Source: Plotosus lineatus
Taxonomy: Eukaryota; Chordata; Actinopteri; Siluriformes; Plotosidae
Direction of reading: 5' to 3'
Length of the DNA: 64,000 nucleotides
Assembly: GCA_024760905.1 (NCBI GenBank)
Contig: CM045729.1
Coordinates: 85,061,050-85,125,049, forward strand
Shown here: positions 56,794 to 64,000 of the stretch, in pieces
Numbering within the stretch: the stretch's first letter is position 1
Layout of the letters: each line of letters starts with the position of its first letter
Notes under the pieces: model-generated
Seen by the model: only the letters and a program-made list of their open reading frames with translations
Told to the model about the DNA's origin: nothing
Database searches by the model: none
Program-made: the position numbers and the translations under genes

Positions 56794-56811
56794 ATCACGT
56801 CGGGGTCACCA
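56794..56811 (-). promoter_or_regulatory. primer-binding site matching tRNA-Trp
   Basis: Three bases inside the 5' LTR end, the minus strand reads TGGTGACCCCGACGTGAT, complementary to the 3' end of vertebrate tRNA-Trp including CCA (18 bases, from memory of the tRNA). Confidence 0.85.
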
Positions 56812-56814
56812 AAT

Positions 56815-57446
56815 TGTAAGAACTCTCTCCGTGGAAGGTCTTAGATAAACCTGCACGACCTGGATTCCTGCATCTCAACGTCTCGGAGTACTCCGGGAGC
56901 AACAGACAACGAGCCACACGAGTGAAATCAGTCTGGTTTATTCATCGGAAGCTCTTCGAACATATGCAGTGTCCGCTTATTTATACAGAGGGATGTGCGT
57001 GCAAAGTAGTAATTGCGTGTTCACAAAGCATTAACATATATATGTTTGTGCCCTGCGGCACTTAACACTTGGGGATATGCATGCAAAGTAGTAATTGCGT
57101 GTTCACAAAGCATTTCCATATATATGTTTGTGCCCTGCGGCGCTTAACACTTGGGGATATGCATGTAAAGCAATAATTGCGTGCTCACAAAGCATTTCCA
57201 TATATGTTTGTGCCCTGCGGCGCTTAACACTTGGCTAATTCCATTTCAAAGCAATTCCTCATTGTTACATTGTTACTTTCCGAATCCCACACCCGAACCG
57301 AAACACGACACAGGAATACCCACCCAACAGTTTCATGTGCCTGGCGCACATGTCACAATTACAAGTAGAACAGGAAGCTTTAGATACACAGAAGTTACAA
57401 TACACACATAGTTGCATGTCATTTATCCTATCAATTTATTCCTTCA
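56815..57446 (-). repeat. 5' LTR
   Basis: 632 bp, TG...CA, the same structure as the 3' LTR, with the three ~80-bp U3 repeats at about 56990-57230. Its right end borders the ACGGT target duplication. Confidence 0.95.
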
Positions 57447-57451
57447 ACGGT

Positions 57452-57912
57452 GATCCCTCGCTACTTTGTGCTTCAGTTTCTGCGGTTTCAGTCCATCTCG
57501 GGTTTTTTCAAAACTATTCATTGAAAAATAAAAACATAAGGAAATTAAGGAAAAATAGGGAAAATGTTAAGGAAAACCAGGCCAATTATGCAAAAGAAAA
57601 ACCCCAAACAAATTACAAAAAGAAAAAAAACCAACCCAACAAAACTATTTACATTGTTATGTTTTATCTGAGTACGCATATGCGTCTGTATGTGTGTATT
57701 TATTTACATCTTATGCATTATTTTTGAATGTTTATTTGTTTGTTAATATAAGCATTTATAGTGTTGAATATGTGTTTATTGATATTATATACACATATGC
57801 ATGTATGTATACGTCAGTCGGGGGGGGGGGGGGGTCGATTCTACTTTGCCAAAATCGGCGGTCACAGAGGGGTCTCGGTCCCCATTAACTGCATAAAAGT
57901 GAGGGATTCCTG
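57452..57912. mobile_element. TA-flanked MITE (family C), split by the retrovirus
   Basis: The right end, reverse-complemented, reads CAGGAATCCCTCACTTTTAT and is next to TA (57913-57914), matching the copy at 15961. The first four bases of the other end are 48591-48594, next to TA at 48589-48590, on the far side of the retrovirus. A run of 14 G lies at 57821-57834. Confidence 0.85.
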
Positions 57913-58461
57913 TATATGACCTGTCTTTTACAATATTTAATTGACTGTGACCATCTGAGCCTCTTCTGAGCCTCATCATCTTCTTCTTTTTTTCCTTTCG
58001 GCTTTTCCCTTCAGGGGTCGCCACAGCGAATCATCTGCCTCCATCTCACCCTATCCTCTGCATCTTCTACTCTTACTCCAACTACCTTCATGTCGTCCTT
58101 TACCATATCCATAAATCTTCTCTTTGGTCTTCCTCTGGGCCTTCTGCCTGGTAGTTCCAACCTCAGCATCATACTACCAATATACTCACTATCCCTCCTC
58201 TGTACATGTCCGAACCATCTCAATCTAGCCTCTCTGACTTTGTCTCCAAAACCTCTTACATGTGTCGTCCCTCTCATGTACTCATTCCTGATCCTATCCA
58301 TCCTCGTTACTCCCAAAAAGAACCTCAATATTTTCATCTCTGCTACCTCCAGCTCTGCCTCCTGTCTTTTCCCCAGGGCCACTGTTTCTACACCATACAA
58401 CATTGCTGGCCTCAACACCGTCTTGAACACTTTTCCTTTCATTCTTGTCGATATCTCCCTA

Positions 58462-59507
58462 TCACAAATCACACCAATAATTCCAGCCTGCCTGTACATG
58501 CTTCTTCACCTCTTTTCCACACTCTCCATTGCTCTGGATTGTTGAGCCTAAGTACTTAAAATCCTCCACCTTCTTTATCTCTGCCCCCTGTAACCTCACC
58601 GTTCCTCTTGGGTCCTTGTCGTTCACATACATGTATTCTGTCTTACTGAGACTCACCTTCATTCCACTCCTTTCCAGGGCATACCTCCACCTCTCTAGAT
58701 TTCCCTGCACTTGTTCTCTGCTCTCACTACAGGTCACAATGTCATCTGCAAACATCATAGTCCATGGAGATTCTTGTCTAACCTCGTCTGTCAGCCTGTT
58801 CATCACCATAGCAAACAAGAAGGGGCTCAGAACTGACCCTTGATGCAGTCCCACCTCCACCTTGAACTCTTCTGTCACACCGACTGCACACCTCACCACT
58901 GTCTTACATCTCTCATACATGTCCTGCACGAGTCTAACATACTTCTCTGCCACTCCAGACTTCCTCATGCAATACCACAGTTCCTCTCTCGGCAACCTGT
59001 CATATGCTTTCTCCAGATCAACAAAGGCACAATGCGGCTCCATCTGGCCTTCTCCATTAACATCCTCAAAGCAAACACTGCATCTGTGGTGCTCTTTCTT
59101 GGCATGAAACCAAACTGTTGTTCACAAATGCTGACCTCTGCCCTTAGTCTAGCTTCCACTATTCTTTCCCATAACTTCAGCGTATGGCTCATCAACTTTA
59201 TCCCACTGTAGTTTACACAACTCTGCACATTTTCCTTGTTCTTAAAAATGGGCACAAGCACACTTCTCCTCAATTCCTCTGGCATCCTCTCACTCTCTAA
59301 GACCTTGTTGAATGTTCTTGTCAGAAAATCTACTGTTACCTCTCCTAGACACTTCCATACCTCCACCGGTATGTCATCAGGCCCAATTGCCTTTCCACTC
59401 TTCATCCTCTTCAATGTCCTCCTCACTTCTCCCTTACTTATCTTTGCTACTTCCTGGTCCTCAACAGTCACCTCTTCTACTCTTTTTTTCTCTCTCATTT
59501 TCCTCAT
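58462..59507 (-). pseudogene. family-B LINE reverse transcriptase
   Basis: Two overlapping frames (59507-58965 and 59043-58462) cover the RT fingers and palm. The FADD motif is near 58760, and DLEKAYDRLPREELW (catalytic Asp) near 59020. One frameshift separates them near 59040. Confidence 0.92.
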
Positions 59508-59754
59508 TCATTATCTCTTCAAAATACTCTTTCCATCTTCCCAGCACACTTTTGTCATCAGTCAATACATTACCCTCTCTGTCCTTTATCACTCTAACTT
59601 GCTGCACGTCCTTCCCATCTCTATTTCTCTGCTGTGCCAACCTGTATAAATCATTTTCTCCCTGCTTCGTGTCCAACCTATCATAAAAGTTATCATTCGC
59701 CCTCTGTTTGGCCTTTGACACCGCTACCTTCACCTTACACTGTGTCTCCCTGTA

Positions 59755-60117
59755 CAGTGAGTCGTCGACTTACGACTGCGTTTGATTCTGGCAGACTGGT
59801 TGTAACTCGGTCTGGTCGTATGTCGACTTTTCATCCAAATACACTCACGCCAAACAAAAACAGATGAATAAATCTCACGCATTTAAATCTATACATCTAT
59901 TTTTGATTCTACGACTGTGACACGAAGCAGAGAGCCAATCCTGTACTCCACTGTGTGGGCGGGTCCGATAGCTTCAAACTCCAATTTTATTGGACTATAA
60001 CAACAGCTACAGACTGCACGTGTTGTTTGAGTAAAGAGATAAATTTCCCTAGATTGTCATAAAGTCATAAAGTCGATCAGACGTAACTCGCATAGATCGT
60101 AAGTCGATGACTCACTG
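59755..60117. mobile_element. 363-bp MITE inside the family-B LINE
   Basis: Ends CAGTGAGTCGTCGACTTACG and (reverse complement) CAGTGAGTCATCGACTTACG, flanked by TA (59753-59754 and 60118-60119). The undisturbed LINE sequence at 8005-8020 (CCCTGTACTCCTG) shows the empty site. The interior (about 59865-60050) resembles the hAT interior at 32845-33030. Confidence 0.92.
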
Positions 60118-60371
60118 TACTCCTGTGTACTCTCTTCAGTTCTCTCTATGTCCCACTTCTTCTTAGCTAACCTGTTCCTTTGTACACACTCCTGCACTTC
60201 TTCATTTCACCACCAAGTCTCCCTGTCTACTTTCCTTCCAGAGGACACACCAAGTACTTTCCTATCTGTCTCCCTGGTTACATTATCTGTAGTTGTCCAG
60301 TCATTTGGAAGCACTTCCTGACCACCCAAAGCCTGTTTCAACTCTTTCGTGAACACAACATGACACTCTTC

Positions 60372-61290
60372 CTATTTCAGCTTCCACCACTTTGTCTTCT
60401 GCCCTGTCTTTGCCTTCTTCACCTTTCTTACCATCAGCATCATCCTGCACACCACCATCCTATGCTGTTTGGCAACACTCTCACCCACTACTACTTTGCA
60501 GTCACTGACTTCATTCAAATTACATCGTCTACACAAGATGTAGTCTACCTGTGTGCTCCTACCTCCGCTTTCATAAGTCACCCTATGCTCCTGTCTCTTT
60601 TGGAAGAAAGTATTCACTACAGCCATTTCCATCCTTTTTGCAAAATCTACCAACATCTGTCCTTCTGTATTCCTGTCCTGGATACCAAACCTGCCCATCA
60701 CTTCCTCGTCCCCTGTGTTGCCTGCACCAACATGTCCATTGAAGTCTGCCCCAATGACCACTCCTTCACCTCTGCGTGTACTCTGCATCACTTCATCTAA
60801 CTCACTCCAGAATCTCTCTTTCTCTTCTAGCTCACATCCTGCCTGTGGGGCATAAGCACTAACAACATTGAACATCACGCCTTCAATTTCTAACTTGAGA
60901 CTCAACACTCTTTTCACTTCTAGAACATTCCCGAACAACCCCTCCTTCATGACGACTCCTACTCCATCTCTCTTCTCATCCACACCATGAATAAACAGCT
61001 TAAACCCTGCTCCTAAGCTTCTAGCCTTGTTACCTTTCCACCTGGTCTCCTGAACACAGTATGTCCACCTTCCTCCTCTGCATCATGTCAGCCAGCTCTC
61101 TACCTTTTCCTGCCATAGTTCCAACATTTAAAGTCCCCACTCTCAGTCCTAGACTCACACCTTTCCTCTTCTCTCTGCCTACGGACACGCCTCCCGCCTC
61201 TCCTTCTTTGACCTCTCTGTCTTCAACCTCTCCTTCTTCGCCCAACAGTAGACCAATTTCCACCAGCACCCTGTTGGTTGACAGCACCAA
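60372..61290 (-). pseudogene. family-B LINE endonuclease
   Basis: Frames 61290-61030 and 60983-60372 encode the apurinic-type endonuclease: RVGTLNVGTMAGKGRE, VDILCSGDQVER (metal-site region, where the usual QE is altered to GD), SAYAPQAGCE, GADFNGHVG and the terminal VDYIL. One frame break lies near 61030. Confidence 0.88.
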
Positions 61291-61589
61291 TGGCGGTCGC
61301 TGTTAACCAGGGCCTTGACCGATCCGACATGAAATTTGTATTGACGGTTCGCATTCTGTATTTTAACAAAGGTTTTACGCCGGATGCCCTTCCTGTCGGA
61401 ACCCTCTGCATTTATTCGGGCTTGGTACCGGCGTGAGGATGGACATTTGTTTGCCCTCTCCCACGGCTGCATTACCATCTGAGCCTCTAAACCAGTCATA
61501 AACCAGACATATTCTAATTCTTCAAATCCCCGTTGGAGCTTGGAATTCATTTTCATGCACTCAATATAGAAAATATTCAGTTCAGTTCA

Positions 61590-61913
61590 TTTTCTGTGAC
61601 TGTGTAATCCTAGGGTAGCGGGAAGGCTGGGGTCCATCCCAACCGACTCCAGGTGAGGGCAGAGTACACCCCGGACAGTTCGCCAGGCCATTGCAAAGCG
61701 GAAACACGCTGACGGCTTTGCAGCTTACTCTTGTCGAAAGTCAGCAATGGTTCTTTTACATGCCTCTCACCATAGACAGTGAGAGAGACATGGCAGGCCT
61801 TTGATAACCCAGTTAACTGCGCTGGGGGGCAGTGACAACCTTGCAGAGAGTGGGACTCAAACCCCCAATCTTAGGATCTGTTATCCAGTGCCCCATACCA
61901 CTAGGACATGTCT
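61590..61913 (-). mobile_element. tRNA-derived SINE, same family as 3081-3424
   Basis: Tail at the left (TTTTCTGTGACTGTGTAATC), B box GGTTTGAGTCCC in the reverse direction near 61855, and part of the A box. The head end is cut. Confidence 0.85.
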
Positions 61914-62213
61914 TTCTGCATTGTCAGACCAGTACCTGCCCTCCCCAGTACGGGAGAGTAAGGTAAGATGATCAGTGGCGTAAGATGTTCACCCCCTGTT
62001 CGATCTAGGAAAATAAATCTGTAGACTTGTGCTGCCACCTACTGTTGAGTGTTTACATTTCCGGTCTTGTAGAAAATTCATGTTTTTTTTAAAATCACAT
62101 TTGTGAAATATCATTAAAACATTGTTTTACGAGTGTCTGAGTAAACTCTTGGCATTTCAGATTATTTCACACACCATCTTGAATATTAGAGGTGAGTTTG
62201 CTATATCTATTTA
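61914..62213. other. interval without recognised features
   Basis: About 300 bases of AT-rich sequence between a SINE and a LINE fragment; nothing recognisable. Confidence 0.5.
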
Positions 62214-63090
62214 AAGAGCACCACAGATGCAGTGTTTGCTTTGAGGATGTTAATAGAGAAGTACAGAGAAGGCCAGAGGGAGCTGCATTGTGCCTTTGTG
62301 GATCTGGAGAAAGCACATGACAGGGTGCTGAGAGAGGAACTGTGGTATTGCATGAGGAAGTCTGGAGTGGCAGAGAAGTATGTTAGACTCGTGCAGGACA
62401 TGGATGAGAGATGTAAGGCAGTGGTGAGGTGTGCTGTCGGTGTGACAGAAGAGTTCAAGGTAGAGGTGGGACTGCATCAAGGGTCAGCTCTGAGCCCCTT
62501 CTTGTTTGCTATGGTGATGGACAGGCTGACAAACCAGGTTAGACAAGAATCTCCATGTTTGCAGATTACATTGTGATCTGGAGTGAGAGCAGAGAACAAG
62601 TGCAGGAAAATCTGGAAAGGTGGAGGTATGCCCTGGAAAGTAGAAGAATGAAGGTTAGCCTCAGTAAGAATACATGTGTGTGAACGAGAAGGACCCAAGA
62701 GGAACGGTGAGGTTACAGGGGGCAGAGATAAAGAAGGTGGAGGATTTTAAGTACTTAGGCTCAATAATCCAGAGCAATGGAGAGTGTGGAAAAGAGGTGA
62801 AGAAGCGTGTGCAGGCAGGTTGGAATTGCTGGAGAGAAGTGTCCGGTGTGATGTGTGATAGGAAGGTATCGGCAAGAATGAAAGGAAAAGTGTACAAGAC
62901 GGTGTTGAGGCCAGCAATGTTGTATGGTTTAGAAATAGTGGCCCTGGGGAAAAGACAGGAGGCAGAGCTGGAGGTAGCAGAGATGAAAATGTTCAGGTTC
63001 TCTTTGGGAGTAACGAGGATGGATAGGATCAGGATTGACTACATTAGAGGGACAGCACATGTAAGAGGTTTTGGAGGCAAAGTCAGAGAT
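62214..63090 (+). mobile_element. family-B LINE fragment, both ends truncated
   Basis: The plus strand encodes ALRMLIEKYREGQRELHCAF, GLHQGSALSPFLFAMVMDRL and, after a frame break near 62580, VEDFKYLGSIIQSNGECGKE to RMDRIRIDYIRGTAHVRGFG. It lacks the endonuclease and the 3' tail; a (TTA)n tract follows at 63118-63136. Confidence 0.9.
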
Positions 63091-63139
63091 AACAGGGGCA
63101 AATTCTCAACAACATACTATTATTATTATTATTATTAAC

Positions 63140-63761
63140 ATATTATTCCATTCAGTTCAGTTTTTCTTATGGGTTTTTGTGAAGCTGGAGCAGAAAAATC
63201 TAGCTTTAACAGCTTGGACGATTTGGCTCCGGGTCCTTCCTTGTTAGCGGAGCTGACGTTAGCCACACCTGGCCTGCTATCATAATCAACAGTGTCAGCA
63301 AGGATGTTTTTGGCCAGTAATTTTGTAGAAGCGTGTGCCGTTGAGAGGTGCTTCATTAGATTAGAGTTGCTCACAATGGACATGGGGACAAACATTTCGC
63401 TCCAGGAGATAATGTACACCTCACATGTATGTTCTTGCCTTTAACCTCAAGGAGAATAAAAAAGTGTCTGTACTTTCATTTTGCAAACGCCAACTTTCCC
63501 GCCACATCCGTCATTGCTGCAACTGCCTCCGATTGGCTTTCCATGAAAGCTTACTTGACCTTTGCAAGTCATCATTTATGTGGTTGTCTCAACCCTCCTT
63601 CCTCTGTCACAGCTTTTCAGCTCTTGTGGCTGAGAGATAAGTTGGACAACAGTTTCAATGAGTAGCTTTAGTTTGAAACGAACCCCATTTAATTGTTGGT
63701 AGCAGTACTACCGTTGTAATGTTTGAAATAGTAATTAGATTACTCATTAGATTACTCAGCA
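63140..63761 (-). mobile_element. hAT-like element, N-terminal part
   Basis: The minus strand at 63419-63135 encodes NSNLMKHLSTAHASTKL, the end of a BED-type zinc finger typical of hAT transposases, and the left outer end (reverse complement, from 63761) reads CAGTGCTGAGTAATCTAATG. The catalytic part is absent. Confidence 0.6.
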
Positions 63762-64000
63762 CTGGCACTATAGAAGCAGTTTTGAAGCACGCTGGTACTG
63801 CTGCTTGGGTGCGAGACAGATTGAAAATGTCTGTGAAGACCCCTGTAAGCTGCTCAGCACAAACTCTGAGCACACATCCAGGAATGCTGTCAAGTCTAGC
63901 CAGCAGCCTTACACGTGTTAATTCAGCTCAGTGCATTGTGGACGTCTATGGGGGAGAGTGTAAGGGTCTGATGGTCATTTGAGGGCTTGATATTTATGAC
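63762..64000 (-). mobile_element. L2/Maui-like LINE RT fragment
   Basis: The minus strand encodes [20 protein letters not shown] then [14 protein letters not shown], the N-terminal RT region of teleost L2-type LINEs. It is cut at 63761 by the hAT-like end and runs off the window. Confidence 0.8.

Larger units (their letters stand above)
48595..57446 (-). mobile_element. endogenous retrovirus (class I-like), 5-bp target duplication
   Basis: The provirus is 8.85 kb in minus orientation with LTRs at 56815-57446 (5') and 48595-49234 (3'), each TG...CA. The flanks are a perfect ACGGT duplication (48590-48594 and 57447-57451). The order is LTR, primer-binding site, gag, UAG, pro, pol, env remnant, LTR. 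The same-frame stop between gag and pro, the single zinc knuckle and the simple gene set point to gamma/epsilon-like retroviruses. Frameshifts, stops, a piggyBac insertion and an env deletion make it defective. Confidence 0.95.
57965..61473 (-). mobile_element. near-complete LINE (family B) with 15-bp target duplication
   Basis: On the minus strand the order is: endonuclease (61250-60372: RVGTLNVGTMAGKGRELADM, VVIGADFNGHVGAGNTGDEE, RSTQVDYILCRR), linker, RT (59507-58462: GKAIGPDDIPVEVWKCLGE, GLHQGSVLSPFLFAMV, TMMFADDIVTCSE) and C-terminal region (58499-58011: RLRWFGHVQRRDSEYIGS). ACCATCTGAGCCTCT at 57950-57964 and 61474-61488 is a perfect target duplication. Frameshifts and a 363-bp MITE disable it. 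Confidence 0.92.

Overview
The window looks like a ray-finned (very probably teleost) fish genome. The evidence is several kinds of tRNA-derived SINE (DANA/V-SINE-like and others), Rex3 and L2/Maui-like LINEs, Tc1/mariner, hAT, pogo/Tigger and piggyBac elements, and long CA, TA and trinucleotide microsatellites. There are no operons, CRISPR arrays or prokaryotic features. Almost every long open frame belongs to a mobile element or a microsatellite.

The one host gene I can support is the 5' half of a plastin (fimbrin) gene, best matched to L-plastin (lcp1), on the minus strand. Four coding exons are visible with correct splice sites and phases: 9551-9622 (start codon), 5799-5962 (EF hands), 4883-5006 (linker) and 4479-4611 (start of the first calponin-homology domain). 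A probable non-coding first exon with a TATA box lies near 22228-22365. The rest of the gene would lie beyond position 1. The last visible exon sits between a (UG)n tract and a (CA)n tract that are complementary in the transcript.

Layout. 1-880 is a compound trinucleotide array; 1050-2890 is a degraded LINE; 2930-3780 is a MITE carrying a SINE; 4479-9622 holds the lcp1 exons with two LINEs in the third intron interval (6577-8683 and a Rex3). 9623-22227 is lcp1 intron 1, with a Tigger remnant, two Tc1 elements (one holding a MITE) and a hAT MITE. 22400-32580 carries SINEs, a complete-ended Tc1 (24508-26118) and a second copy of a TIR element. 32584-40159 is a nest: a hAT element with 8-bp target duplication contains a LINE (endonuclease plus RT), which contains a 3.26-kb Tc1 composite. 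40262-41680 is a Rex3 with a twin-priming inversion. 44640-46465 is a TA-rich zone holding a palindrome with two complete hammerhead ribozyme motifs (Penelope-type) and a Tigger MITE. 48595-57446 is a minus-strand endogenous retrovirus with two LTRs, 5-bp target duplication, a tRNA-Trp primer site and a piggyBac derivative inside pol. 57965-61473 is a near-complete LINE with a 15-bp target duplication, interrupted by a 363-bp MITE. 62214-63090 is a third copy of that LINE, and the right edge has a hAT remnant next to an L2-type LINE.

The elements do not work together as a system. They form layers of insertion whose order can be read from nested target-site duplications. The items most worth testing are the paired hammerhead ribozymes, the repeat-sandwiched lcp1 exon, the Tc1 composite that appears to have moved passenger DNA, and the retrovirus with its UAG between gag and pro.
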